Assembly: GCA_942491485.1 (NCBI GenBank)
Contig: CALOAX010000013.1
Span: 558,001-622,000 of the forward strand
Direction of reading: 5' to 3'
Source of the DNA: Desulfoluna sp942491485
GTDB lineage: Bacteria; Desulfobacterota; Desulfobacteria; Desulfobacterales; Desulfolunaceae
Length of the DNA stretch: 64,000 bases
Under the pieces are notes generated by a model that saw only the letters and a program-made list of their open reading frames with translations, did not search any database and was not told where the DNA came from. Below, piece by piece: positions 40,388 through 49,507 of this stretch (positions are counted from its first letter, which is position 1; each line of letters begins with the position of its first letter). Position numbers and translations under genes: made by a program.

Positions 40388-42956
40388 CGGCGCCCCCCTT
40401 CAGGTTGATTCCCATCTCATGGGCCGCTTTTCGTGCCGCATCTTCAGCCCCCCTAAAGTTAAAAGCATCCACGTTGGTTTGAATCTCCTTGAGGTGTGAC
40501 CTTGATATACAGGCAGTTGCGGGGGCAAGCAGGGGTTCCACCCGGTCAGGATTGTCCGATGCCAGGCCACTTAGCAGCTCTTGAAACCAGGCCCGGGCCT
40601 CTTCGCTTGAGATACCGACTGGTGGCAGAGATGAGGGCAGGGGTTCCTCGGGTGCAGAGGGAAGGTCCTTGGAAAGGCTACGGAAGGCGGAGTCGAGGGT
40701 TGCAACCAAAGATCGGATTTCCTCTGTTTTTCCAGTGCCCAGCAGAGGGGTGAGCGCTTCGCAGGCTTTGTGGACCTCTGTCATGCAGAGATTGGCTGAT
40801 GCCCCTTTGATGGCATGCACCTGCTCGCCAAGAGAGTCTGCGCTCCTGGTTTCAAGGGCTTGAAGCATGTCATGGGGGGCTGTCATGAATTTATTGACAA
40901 AGGAGGAGAGGGCCTGGAGGTAAAGGGCCCTGTCCTGCCATGTTTCCATGGCTTTTTGGGTATCCACCCCGTGTATGTGTGGCCAGTCAGTGATTGGGAG
41001 GGGGGCTGCCTCGGGGCTGAGCAACTCAGTGGGGCCACTTAAGGGGTGGGCGGCGCTCATGGTTGCGTAGAGGAGTTTGAAATCGATGGGCTTGGTTACC
41101 ACCTCATTCATGCCGGCATCAAGGCACTCCTGGACATCCTTCTGGCCGGCACTGGCCGTCAGGCCGATAATGGGTATGTGCTGACAGGCAGCCCCTGCAC
41201 TTCCACTTCGGATACAGCGGGTGGCTTCAAGCCCATCCATTTCGGGCATGTGGACGTCCATGAGAATAAGGTCAAAGGAATCATTGGCAAGGGCTTGCAA
41301 GACCTCTTTGCCATTGATTGCTGCCGTGGTCCTGTGACCTTGCTGCTTGAGGCGGATCAAGATGAGTTTGGCGTTTTCTGCGATATCCTCGGCCACAAGA
41401 ATGGAAAGCTCCTTGGGTGGGCTGGTGGAGAGACTTTCCTTCAAAGTCGCAGGCTGTTTCGGCCCTATGGTCGCTTCGGCTTCAGGCAGTGTGAGGGTGA
41501 AGTGAAAGGTGCTGCCCTTGTCCATATCGCTTTCCACCCAGATCGTGCCCCCCATGAGCTCCACGAGCTGCTTTGAGATGGAGGTTCCCAAGCCGGTTCC
41601 GCCGTACCTGCGTGTGGACGAGTCGTCTGCCTGGGCGAAGGGTTCAAAGATGTGTTTCAGCTGGTCCTTTGACATGCCGATGCCCGTGTCTTTGATAAAA
41701 AAGTGGATCTCGTTGTCCTTAAGGGGCTCTGCGTGAACGGTCACCCCCCCTTTATGGGTGAATTTGACAGCGTTTGAGAGAAGGTTGAAGAGGACCTGCC
41801 GAATGCGCATGGGGTCACCAGAACAGCAGGCGGGAAAAGGGGATCCCATGGAGAGCGTGAGGGAGAGTCCCTTTTCCCGTGCGGCGATTTCCATGGTGCT
41901 GGTGATTTCACGCAAGAGTCTGGCAAGGTTAAAGGGGATCAACTCCAATGCCATACGGCCCTCTTCGAGTTTGGAAATGTCCAGAATGTCATCGAGGAGC
42001 CCGAGGAGACTCCAGGAGGAGCGGTGGGCAATTTCCAGGTGGCCTCGAAGCTCTTGGGTCAGGTTGTTGTTCTCCAGGGCCAGGGCGAGGAAGCCCAGCA
42101 TGGCGTTCATGGGGGTTCGAATTTCGTGGCTCATGTTTGAGATGAAGTTGGATTTTGCCTGGTTGGCGGCTTCGGCTTTTTCCATGGCGACCTTCAGGTC
42201 CTTTGTGCGCTCGTGGATCATGTTGCGAAGGTTGTCCCGGTGTGTTGCAAGCTCGGCATCAGCCAGCTTCTGCTGGGTAATGTCCATAACAGAGCCCACA
42301 AAGAGAAGGCCTTCGTTGATCTTCACTTCAGAAACGGTGATCCATATGGGGAAGAGCTCACCGCTCTTTCTTTTTCCCTTAACCTCCCGCCCATTGCCGA
42401 TGACTTTTTTCACACCTGTCTTGAGATAACGTTGGATGTACGTGTCATGTTCTGCCCGGTAGGGCATGGGCATGAGGATGCGAATGTTTTCTCCGAGGAC
42501 CTCGTCAGCCGTGTACCCGAAGATACGTTCCGCCGCCTTGTTGAAGGAGCGCAGCGTGCCGGTGATGTCAATGGTGACGAGGGCCTCCACGGAGTTATTT
42601 ATGATGGCGGAGAGGCGTACTTCGTTTTCTATCAACCTTTTTTCCCGCAGGGTGAGGCGGGTCTGCATGGCTTCGAAGGCTTTGGTGAGCTGGCCGATTT
42701 CATCCCCCGTTTTCTGGGGCAGGGGGATACCGAATTCACCATTGGCTATTTGACGGGCTGCCTGGGTCAGGTGCTGGAGAGGGCGTGTTACCCAATGGTC
42801 TGAAAAAAAGAGAAGGACAAGCATCAGGATGGCGGCGGCTGCGAATAAAAAGAGGCCGAAGTAGGGATATACCGGGCGACCCCACAGAAGATACCCTGCC
42901 ATCAGGAGCAGGGTGAAAAGAACAAGGCATAAAGCAATTCTCAGGCGAAGGCTCAT
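40371..42956 (-). CDS. hybrid sensor histidine kinase (HAMP-PAS-HisKA-HATPase-REC-Hpt)
   Basis: 861 residues. Two membrane helices (about 4-24 and 33-52) with only a few residues outside, HAMP (50-105), PAS (110-230), HisKA with phosphoacceptor His277 in NMSHEIRTPMN, HATPase (about 380-490, NLLSNAVKF, DTGIGM, GGTGLG), receiver domain (518-635, Asp567) and a Hpt domain with His714 (VHAIKGAS). The near absence of a periplasmic domain suggests sensing in the membrane or by the PAS domain. The internal REC and Hpt form a phosphorelay feeding the HD-GYP response regulators downstream. Confidence 0.95.
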   Translation of the reverse strand: MSLRLRIALCLVLFTLLLMAGYLLWGRPVYPYFGLFLFAAAAILMLVLLFFSDHWVTRPLQHLTQAARQIANGEFGIPLPQKTGDEIGQLTKAFEAMQTRLTLREKRLIENEVRLSAIINNSVEALVTIDITGTLRSFNKAAERIFGYTADEVLGENIRILMPMPYRAEHDTYIQRYLKTGVKKVIGNGREVKGKRKSGELFPIWITVSEVKINEGLLFVGSVMDITQQKLADAELATHRDNLRNMIHERTKDLKVAMEKAEAANQAKSNFISNMSHEIRTPMNAMLGFLALALENNNLTQELRGHLEIAHRSSWSLLGLLDDILDISKLEEGRMALELIPFNLARLLREITSTMEIAAREKGLSLTLSMGSPFPACCSGDPMRIRQVLFNLLSNAVKFTHKGGVTVHAEPLKDNEIHFFIKDTGIGMSKDQLKHIFEPFAQADDSSTRRYGGTGLGTSISKQLVELMGGTIWVESDMDKGSTFHFTLTLPEAEATIGPKQPATLKESLSTSPPKELSILVAEDIAENAKLILIRLKQQGHRTTAAINGKEVLQALANDSFDLILMDVHMPEMDGLEATRCIRSGSAGAACQHIPIIGLTASAGQKDVQECLDAGMNEVVTKPIDFKLLYATMSAAHPLSGPTELLSPEAAPLPITDWPHIHGVDTQKAMETWQDRALYLQALSSFVNKFMTAPHDMLQALETRSADSLGEQVHAIKGASANLCMTEVHKACEALTPLLGTGKTEEIRSLVATLDSAFRSLSKDLPSAPEEPLPSSLPPVGISSEEARAWFQELLSGLASDNPDRVEPLLAPATACISRSHLKEIQTNVDAFNFRGAEDAARKAAHEMGINLKGGADGTET

Positions 42957-43329
42957 GGCAGGGTTCCTTTGAACGGCTGGAAAAGATGGGGTGGTCCCAT
43001 GCCCGAAGGGGCTCTCGAAGGTTTCAGGCGTTCTCAGCTGAAGGAGGTGTTGTGCAGTCTGTGCGGCTCTTGAATCAATGGCCCGGGCAGGCAGTGGTCG
43101 TTATGGCTTGGAATAGATGAAAGAGTATACCACAGATTGGGGGCGGGCTTAAAGCTTCGTGAAAATGAGGATTGAAACACCTGAAGAGCCTGTGTAGAGT
43201 AAAGTTAGTGGGTATTTCTACTGAAATGACGTGGATGAAACGCCCTGATACCCAAGGGTACCCTCACTGTGCTTACTCATTGCAAGCTGTATCATCTGTT
43301 TTTACGCCAGACGCCGGAGAAGACCGCCC
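42957..43329. other. intergenic region between kinase and thioesterase genes
   Basis: 373 bases between divergent genes. It should hold the promoters of both, but I see no near-consensus pair, no repeat copy and no RNA gene. Confidence 0.4.
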
Positions 43330-43728
43330 ATGGATACTTATGCCATCGTTCGCCCCGAACACCTCAACCACCACGGCTACCTTTTTGGAGGGGCCATGCT
43401 GAAATGGATCGATGAATATGCCTGGCTTGTGGCCTCCCGGGACTTTCCCGGTTGCACCCTGGTTACCATCGGCATGGATGAGATTGTGTTCAAACACCGA
43501 GTGGGCAACGGGGCTATTTTAAGGTTTCAGATTGAGCCCGTGAAAAAGGGTGGCTCCTCTGTACGCTATGGGGTGGAGGTCTTTTCGGATGAGCCGGGAG
43601 CCCTCGATGAGAAACATGTGTTTTCCACCACCATCACCTTTGTCAGGCTCGATGACGAGGGCAACAAATGCCCCCTTCCCACCGATGTGCGATACCGCTC
43701 TCTCCAAGGAGGGACACTGACGGTTTGA
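43330..43728 (+). CDS. acyl-CoA thioesterase (hotdog fold, YciA-like)
   Basis: 132 residues from the ATG at 43330, with GGAGAA upstream. The N-terminal pattern HLNHHGYLFGGAMLKWIDEYAW is the NxxGxxFGGxLxxxxD motif of hotdog acyl-CoA thioesterases, the Asp being catalytic. It would release free acids from acyl-CoA. The C-terminus has no second domain. The neighbouring membrane peptidase starts 56 bases later in the same direction. Confidence 0.88.
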   Translation: MDTYAIVRPEHLNHHGYLFGGAMLKWIDEYAWLVASRDFPGCTLVTIGMDEIVFKHRVGNGAILRFQIEPVKKGGSSVRYGVEVFSDEPGALDEKHVFSTTITFVRLDDEGNKCPLPTDVRYRSLQGGTLTV

Positions 43729-43784
43729 TGTGCCACAGCCCCTGAAACGTTTCGGGCAGGGGCACACTGATTCAGGGGGACCCC

Positions 43785-44465
43785 ATGCACCTGCTCGTGA
43801 TTGCGCTGCTGATTCTCTCGATACTCTATGGACCCCAGTTGTGGGCACGGCATACCCTTGCACGCTACAATGAGAAGGAGTACTTTTCCGGCACCGGGCT
43901 TGAGTTTGCCCGTATGCTTGTCGGAAAGCTGAACCTTCGGGGTGTGCAGGTGGACGTCTCACTCTCCGGTGATCACTACGATCCGGCTGAAAAGCGCCTG
44001 GGCCTCGGCCCGAGTTTTGCCAACCGCCGGTCCCTTTCCGCTGTGGTTGTGGCAAGCCATGAGGTGGCCCATGCCCTCCAGGACGCCAAAGCGTACCCTC
44101 CCCTTTCCGCCCGAGGTCGGCTCATCAAGCTTTCAGAGGCCGTGGAGCGGGCCGGGTACCTTGTCTTTATCATCTTTCCTCTGATGGGGGTGGTCTTAAG
44201 GGCGCCGGTCATGGGGGCCTTTATGCTGGTCGGTGCCGGGGTGATTCTTATCATGCCTCTTCTCGTGCACCTCATCACACTGCCTGTGGAGCTGGATGCC
44301 AGCTTCAACAGGGCCCTTCCTCTGTTGATGTCCGGTCCCTATATCCCCGAAGAGGACCTTCCGGCAGCACGCAAAATTCTTACGGCCTGCGCACTCACCT
44401 ATGTGGCCTCCGCCCTGGCTGGCTTCTTCAATGTCTGGCGCTGGGCCCGGATGTTGCGCAAGTAA
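43785..44465 (+). CDS. membrane zinc metallopeptidase (YugP family)
   Basis: 226 residues. An N-terminal membrane helix (3-20), the YugP-type GDHYDPAEKRLGLG segment, the zinc motif HEVAH (92-96), then two more helices (about 120-160) and a last one near the C-terminus. This is the neutral zinc metallopeptidase 2 family (PF04298), function unknown. A Shine-Dalgarno-like GGGGG precedes the ATG. Confidence 0.9.
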   Translation: MHLLVIALLILSILYGPQLWARHTLARYNEKEYFSGTGLEFARMLVGKLNLRGVQVDVSLSGDHYDPAEKRLGLGPSFANRRSLSAVVVASHEVAHALQDAKAYPPLSARGRLIKLSEAVERAGYLVFIIFPLMGVVLRAPVMGAFMLVGAGVILIMPLLVHLITLPVELDASFNRALPLLMSGPYIPEEDLPAARKILTACALTYVASALAGFFNVWRWARMLRK

Positions 44466-44477
44466 GCCTTTTTTCTG

Positions 44478-44506
44478 TTGACGGGTCCGAAATTACATCC
44501 TACAAA
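44478..44506 (+). promoter_or_regulatory. possible promoter upstream of copA
   Basis: TTGACG (44478-44483) and TACAAA (44501-44506) are 17 bases apart, just past the peptidase gene and 380 bases before copA. A transcript from here would include the repeat pair. Confidence 0.4.
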
Positions 44507-44577
44507 AAATGTTTGGCAAGACGAATTGTGTGGCCTGACATGCAGTGCGGGCTCATTAAGGGTGCCTTATGAAAAGT

Positions 44578-44846
44578 GTCCCTCCGGCGGCGAGGGTGGC
44601 GAAGCCACGTTGGTAAAAATCCCCTGTCGGCCGGAGTTAAAGGGGGTTTTGGCGGCAATCATGGCTCGTTTTACGTATAGAACCCCGAAGAACACGAAGC
44701 GCTCTTCGGGTTGCACGAAGGTGGTTGAGCCATCTCAGTCGTTGTTCACGGGCGAAGCCCGTCGGCGAATGTGATCGGCCTGAGGAACGAAGGCCGGAAG
44801 CATTCGCAACCAGGTTTCCAGGTGCCTCCACCTGGCCGCCGGAGGC
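44578..44846. repeat. dispersed repeat pair upstream of copA
   Basis: Left: a copy with CCTCCGGCGGC and GTGGC-GAA-GCCAC. Middle: the CACGAAG-type unit (AACACGAAGCGCTCTTCGGG, about 44691-44710). Right: ACGGGC-GAA-GCCCGT, outer GCGAATG/GCATTCGC, loop GAGGAACGA (44782-44790) closed by CGGCCT/AGGCCG, CCAGGTG/CACCTGG hairpin, exact end at 44835-44846. Confidence 0.8.
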
Positions 44847-44884
44847 AATCTTGAGCTGAATAGTTTCGATAAAGGAATATATAG

Positions 44885-47311
44885 ATGGGCAGTACCAAAA
44901 TGATTCTTCCGGTAACCGGCATGCACTGTGTGAACTGTGCGCAGGGTGTGGAACGGGCATTGTCGGCAGTGGAGGGGGTGAATGAGGCCTCCGTGAATTT
45001 TGCGGCCGAAGAGGTGTCGGTGGCCTGTGACGACGGGGTCACTGCCGGAACCCTGGTGGCAGCCATCGAAAACGCCGGTTTTCAGACGCCCACGGCCCGT
45101 GTTGAGCTTTCCCTTTCCGGTATGAGTTGCGTGAACTGTGCGGCCAATATCGAGCGGACCTTGAACGGAACCGTGGGTGGTGTGGTCACGGCTGCGGTGA
45201 ATTTTGCCACGGAAACAGCCCAGGTGACCTATCTTCCTGATGTGACGGATCCTGCGGCCATGGTGTCGGCCATCGAGGGGGCTGGATTTTCGGCCTCGGT
45301 CGTGGAAGAGGGGCTGGGAGACACCGGCTCGGCTGCGGAAGCTGCCTACCATGAAGATCAAAAGAAGAAATTCCTGGTGGGGCTTACGCTCTCCCTGCCC
45401 TTGTTTCTCATGAGTATGGGAAGGGATTTTTCACTTCTTGGTGGCTGGAGCCACGCGGTCTGGGTGAACTGGTTTTTCTTTCTGCTGGCCACTCCGGTTC
45501 AGTTTTACACGGGCATGGACTATTACAAAGGGGGCTGGGCCAGCCTTAAGAACGGAAGTGCCAACATGGATGTGCTGGTGGCTTTGGGGTCTTCCGTTGC
45601 CTATGTGTATTCCATTGCCGTGCTTCTGGTACCGGCAGCCGGAGACCACGTCTACTTTGAAACATCTGCGTTAATTATCACCCTGATCAAGCTGGGCAAG
45701 ATGCTGGAGGCCCAGACCAAGAAACGAACTGGCGGGGCCATTCGAAATCTCATGGCACTGCGGCCTGACACGGCCATTTTAGTAGAGAATGGCATCGAAA
45801 CGGAGGTTCCCCTCACCCAGGTGAAAGCGGGGGATACCCTTGCCGTAAAACCCGGAGCCTCCATTGCCGTAGATGGGGTCATCGTTTCAGGGGGGGCCAC
45901 CGTGGACGAGTCCATGCTGACAGGCGAGTATCTCCCTGTGGATAAAGGTGAAGGGGATGCGGTCACCGGAGGGACCCTGAATATTGACGGGGCCTTTTAT
46001 ATGACCGCCGTGAAGGTGGGGCGGGACACAGCCCTTTCCCGCATCATTGCCCTGGTAAAAGAGGCCCAGGGCTCCAAGGCTCCCATGCAACAGCTGGCCG
46101 ATAAGGTCGCGGCGGTGTTTGTCCCGGCGGTCATTCTTATCGCGTTGGTCACATTTGGTGCCTGGTTTGTTCTTACCGGCGATTTTTCTGCCGCCATGAT
46201 CCGCATGGTGGCTGTGCTGGTCATCGCCTGTCCCTGTGCATTGGGACTGGCTACCCCCACGGCCGTCATGGCTGGGACCGGCAAAGGGGCGGAAAAAGGG
46301 ATCCTCTTTAAGAACAGCGAAGCCCTGGAGAAGTGCTCGAAGCTGGACTCCGTGGTGCTTGACAAGACGGGTACCCTCACCGAGGGCAAACCCCGCGTGG
46401 CCCATGTGGTGCCCATGAATGGTGAGACGGAATCCCGGTTGGTGCGTCTGGCCGCAGCCGTGGAGGAGGGCTCCGAGCACCCCGTGGGGCGTGCCGTGGT
46501 GGAGTTTGCCACGAACGTGGGCAACATCACCAGCCAGGCCACGGAGTTTCGATCCCACGGCGGCAAGGGGGTGGAAGGGGTTGTGGAGGGTGACCGCATC
46601 CGTGTGGGCAAGCCCCTCTGGTTGAAATCCCTCGGCATCGATTTTGAGCATGGCGACGAAGTGCTGGAGTCCCTGGAAGCAGGGGGCAACACCACAGTGG
46701 CTGTGGAGTCGGATGGAAAAATTCTCGGTTTTCTGGCTGTCACCGACACCTTGAAGCCGGACTCGGAGAAAGCCGTTTCCACCCTGCACAAGATGGGGCT
46801 TACCGTGACCATGCTTACCGGCGACAACGCCGCCAGTGCCAAGGTCATGGCCGGGGCAGCCGGTATCGATCGGGTGGTGGCCGATGTGCTGCCCCACGAG
46901 AAAAACGATACCGTGGCCTCCCTTCAGGCAGAGGGAAAATCCATTGCCATGGTGGGCGACGGCATCAACGACGCCCCGGCCCTGGCATCAGCAGATGTGG
47001 GCATCGCCATCGGCACCGGCACCGATGTGGCCATGGAGACCGCCGATGTGGTGCTTGCCTCGGGCAGCCTTGCCGGAGTCCCCCTGGCCATTGGCATCGG
47101 GCGGGCCACCATGCGCACCATCCGTCAGAACCTCTTCTGGGCCTTTTTCTACAACATGGCCCTCATCCCTGTGGCCGCAGGGGTGTACCATGGCTTTTCG
47201 GGACTGCCCATGATGCTGCGCGAACTGCACCCCATCGCCGCAGCCGCCGCCATGAGCTTTTCCAGCATTACGGTGGTTTCCAACAGTTTAAGGTTGTACA
47301 AAAAGAGGTAA
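44885..47311 (+). CDS. copA: copper-translocating P1B-type ATPase CopA
   Basis: 808 residues. Two heavy-metal-binding domains, each with the CxxC of the form GMxCVNCA (Cys15/18 and Cys82/85), precede the membrane part; transport site CPC at 449-451, phosphorylated Asp493 in DKTGTLT, a SEHPVG histidine-proline motif and the GDGINDAPAL hinge. The C-terminal helices carry the N and MxxS type residues of Cu(I) pumps. It exports Cu(I) from the cytoplasm. AAAGGA precedes the ATG. No copper chaperone or CueR-type regulator is adjacent. Confidence 0.94.
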   Translation: MGSTKMILPVTGMHCVNCAQGVERALSAVEGVNEASVNFAAEEVSVACDDGVTAGTLVAAIENAGFQTPTARVELSLSGMSCVNCAANIERTLNGTVGGVVTAAVNFATETAQVTYLPDVTDPAAMVSAIEGAGFSASVVEEGLGDTGSAAEAAYHEDQKKKFLVGLTLSLPLFLMSMGRDFSLLGGWSHAVWVNWFFFLLATPVQFYTGMDYYKGGWASLKNGSANMDVLVALGSSVAYVYSIAVLLVPAAGDHVYFETSALIITLIKLGKMLEAQTKKRTGGAIRNLMALRPDTAILVENGIETEVPLTQVKAGDTLAVKPGASIAVDGVIVSGGATVDESMLTGEYLPVDKGEGDAVTGGTLNIDGAFYMTAVKVGRDTALSRIIALVKEAQGSKAPMQQLADKVAAVFVPAVILIALVTFGAWFVLTGDFSAAMIRMVAVLVIACPCALGLATPTAVMAGTGKGAEKGILFKNSEALEKCSKLDSVVLDKTGTLTEGKPRVAHVVPMNGETESRLVRLAAAVEEGSEHPVGRAVVEFATNVGNITSQATEFRSHGGKGVEGVVEGDRIRVGKPLWLKSLGIDFEHGDEVLESLEAGGNTTVAVESDGKILGFLAVTDTLKPDSEKAVSTLHKMGLTVTMLTGDNAASAKVMAGAAGIDRVVADVLPHEKNDTVASLQAEGKSIAMVGDGINDAPALASADVGIAIGTGTDVAMETADVVLASGSLAGVPLAIGIGRATMRTIRQNLFWAFFYNMALIPVAAGVYHGFSGLPMMLRELHPIAAAAAMSFSSITVVSNSLRLYKKR

Positions 47312-47344
47312 CTGTGGACGCTGAACCTCAGGACAAGAAAGAGA

Positions 47345-47616
47345 GCCTCCGGCGGCAAGGCGTGTGGCGTTATTCACCATGCGTCACGAGTGTTTGGGTC
47401 GCCGGGTGGCTGGTGTAAGCGTACGGGTTGACTTGGGGACCATACATTTGCCTGATCTAAAAGAGCGGGGGATGCCACACAGGTTTTGTGCATAGACTGA
47501 AGTGGCGGACGCTTTGCTACGGGCCACGACTGTCAGCGAATGCAATCACCCTGAGGAACGAAGGGAGAGCGCATTTGCAACCCGCTTTCAAGGTGGCACA
47601 CCTTGCCGCCGGAGGC
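47345..47616. repeat. dispersed repeat pair between copA and rnfA
   Basis: Left: exact end at 47345-47356, then mostly diverged; ATTTGCCTGATCTAAAAGAG matches the segment at 62925. Right: outer stem, loop GAGGAACGA (47553-47561) closed by CCCT/AGGG, AAGGTG-GCA-CACCTT and exact end at 47605-47616. The terminator of the rnf operon lies just beyond. Confidence 0.75.
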
Positions 47617-47636
47617 CAAGCTGGATTGTGACGAAT

Positions 47637-47680
47637 AAAAAAAGGGCGGGTTCCGTAATCGGGAACCCGCCCTTTTGCTT
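47637..47680 (-). terminator. terminator of the rnf operon
   Basis: AAAGGGCGGGTTCC pairs with GGAACCCGCCCTTT across GTAATC-type loop, and the A-run at 47637-47643 gives a T-run on the minus strand. It lies 35 bases past the rnfA stop and can also work for copA on the plus strand. Confidence 0.88.
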
Positions 47681-47714
47681 TTTACACATTACGCCTGAGG
47701 TGCAGCCTCCGGTG

Positions 47715-48290
47715 TTACCCCATGCCCTTGAAGCCAAAGAAGGCCAGGGCGACAAAACCAGCGGTGATGAGGCCGATGGAGGTGTCCTGGAGGGGTTTGG
47801 GGACACGAGCCATGATGACGCGCTCCCTGACGCCTGCAAAGAGGACGAGGGCGAGGCCGAAGCCGACTGCGTAGCAGAAGGATGAGACGAGGGCCTGCAT
47901 GAAGCTGTACTCTTTGTTGATGTTGATGAGACACGCCCCCATCACCGCACAGTTGGTGGTGATCAAGGGGAGAAAGATGCCCAGCCCGGCGTAGAGGGAG
48001 GGCATGCTTTTTTTGAGGAACATCTCCACAAATTGAACCAGTGAGGCAATGATCAGGATGAAGGCCACGGTCCTCAGGAACTGCAGGTCCAGGGGCTTCA
48101 AAATGGCCGCTTCCACGGTCCAGGTGGTGATGCCCGCCATCACGAGAACGAAGATGACGGCCATGCTCATGCCCACGGCGGTGTCCATGCTCTTGGAGGT
48201 GCCCAGGAAGGGGCAGGCGCCCAGGTTCTGGGCGAGCATGATGTTGTTGACGAAGATGCAGCTGATGGCCAGCATGATATATTCGGTCAT
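47715..48290 (-). CDS. rnfA: RnfA, membrane subunit of ion-translocating complex
   Basis: 191 residues, six membrane helices, family start YIMLAISCIFVNNIMLAQNLGACPFLGTS. RnfA and RnfE together hold a 2Fe-2S cluster in the membrane core, through cysteines such as Cys in GACPF and the later NCAVMG. Part of the Rnf complex that couples reduced ferredoxin and NAD, or cytochrome, to Na+ or H+ transport. It is last in this operon; rnfB, normally next, is elsewhere. Confidence 0.95.
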   Translation of the reverse strand: MTEYIMLAISCIFVNNIMLAQNLGACPFLGTSKSMDTAVGMSMAVIFVLVMAGITTWTVEAAILKPLDLQFLRTVAFILIIASLVQFVEMFLKKSMPSLYAGLGIFLPLITTNCAVMGACLININKEYSFMQALVSSFCYAVGFGLALVLFAGVRERVIMARVPKPLQDTSIGLITAGFVALAFFGFKGMG

Positions 48291-48304
48291 GGGTTGGGCT
48301 CCTT

Positions 48305-48898
48305 CTATTTCGACGAGACGATGTTCATGAGGCAGAGGAGAATGCCCAGGCCGATAAACGCGCCCGGTGCCTCAACCATGAAGGTGAAGGGCTGAAACGC
48401 AGCGCCGAAGACGCTGTGGCCGAAAAACGTGCCGGCCCCGAGTACCTCACGGAAAGATCCCAGCACACCCAGAGAGAGGGTGAAGCCCAGCCCGATGCCC
48501 AGGCCGTCGGCCAGGGAGTGGGCAACGCCATTCTTACAGGCAAAGGCTTCGGCTCGTCCCAGGACGATGCAGTTCACTACGATCAGCGGGATGAAGATAC
48601 CCAGCGTCAGGTAGAGGGGATAGGTATACGCCTTCATCAGGAACTCCACCACGGTGACGAAGGTGGCGATGATGGTGATGAAACAGGCGATACGGATCTT
48701 CTGCGGGATGATGTTACGCAGCAGGGAGATCAGCATGTTGGAGCAGAGCAGCACGAAGGTGGTGGCGATGCCCATGCCGATGCCGTTTTTGGCTGTGGTT
48801 GTGACGGCGAGGACCGGGCAGAGGCCCAGCACCAGCCGGAAGGGAGGGAGCTCTTCCCAGAGACCCTTCACAAACTCCTGGGTTAATGACTTGGCCAT
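48305..48898 (-). CDS. rnfE: RnfE, membrane subunit
   Basis: 197 residues with about six membrane helices, homologous to RnfA: LVLGLCPVLAVTTTAKNGIGMG near the start and VVNCIVLGRAEAFA in the middle. It pairs with RnfA in the membrane. The start codon overlaps the rnfG stop and 14 bases separate it from rnfA. Confidence 0.95.
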   Translation of the reverse strand: MAKSLTQEFVKGLWEELPPFRLVLGLCPVLAVTTTAKNGIGMGIATTFVLLCSNMLISLLRNIIPQKIRIACFITIIATFVTVVEFLMKAYTYPLYLTLGIFIPLIVVNCIVLGRAEAFACKNGVAHSLADGLGIGLGFTLSLGVLGSFREVLGAGTFFGHSVFGAAFQPFTFMVEAPGAFIGLGILLCLMNIVSSK

Positions 48899-49506
48899 CA
48901 GTTGCTCCCTCCTTTGGATGCGAGGTTATCCATGCTCTTTTTCAGCTCAGGCTTGAGGCGCTGATAAATGGCGGACGCCTCATTGAGCCCCACGCAGACG
49001 GCGCGGCTGGTGATGGTGGCGCCGGAGATGGCGTCGATGTCGCCTCCGTCATTTTTAACGGAAGCTGCTGAGGAGACATCCCGGCCTTCGAACTGGGCCA
49101 CAAAGGAGGGGTCCTCTTTGGCCTTGGATCCAAAACCGGGTGTTTCGGAGTGGGTGGTGACGCCGCTTCCCACGATGGTGTCGGAGTCGATGTCAAAGGC
49201 CACCAGAAGGCCCACATCGCCCGAGAAACCACCCTTGCCGAGGGCTTCCAGGGCCACAATGTTCTGATCCCCCACTTTTCCGGGGAAGATGGTGCGCTGG
49301 GTGTCACCATCCGTAAGCTTGAAGCGATCGGTCATGGGATCGTTGTCCGCATCCGCGAAGATGCTGCGAATCACCGGCTCTTTTTCAAATTTGAGTTGCT
49401 GGTACTCGATGCGGTCCATCGTCAGGCTCCGTACGCCGGCCAGGATACCTCCGGAGGCGGAGCACAGGACGGCAAGAACCAGTACCATCTTAAACATATC
49501 GTTCAT
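48898..49506 (-). CDS. rnfG: RnfG, covalent FMN subunit
   Basis: 202 residues. One N-terminal membrane helix, then a periplasmic domain with the flavinylation motif DAISGATITS (covalent FMN on Thr). RnfG passes electrons in the periplasmic side chain of the complex. The FMN transferase ApbE needed for this is not in the window. It is one base from rnfD. Confidence 0.94.
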   Translation of the reverse strand: MNDMFKMVLVLAVLCSASGGILAGVRSLTMDRIEYQQLKFEKEPVIRSIFADADNDPMTDRFKLTDGDTQRTIFPGKVGDQNIVALEALGKGGFSGDVGLLVAFDIDSDTIVGSGVTTHSETPGFGSKAKEDPSFVAQFEGRDVSSAASVKNDGGDIDAISGATITSRAVCVGLNEASAIYQRLKPELKKSMDNLASKGGSN

Positions 49507-49507
49507 G

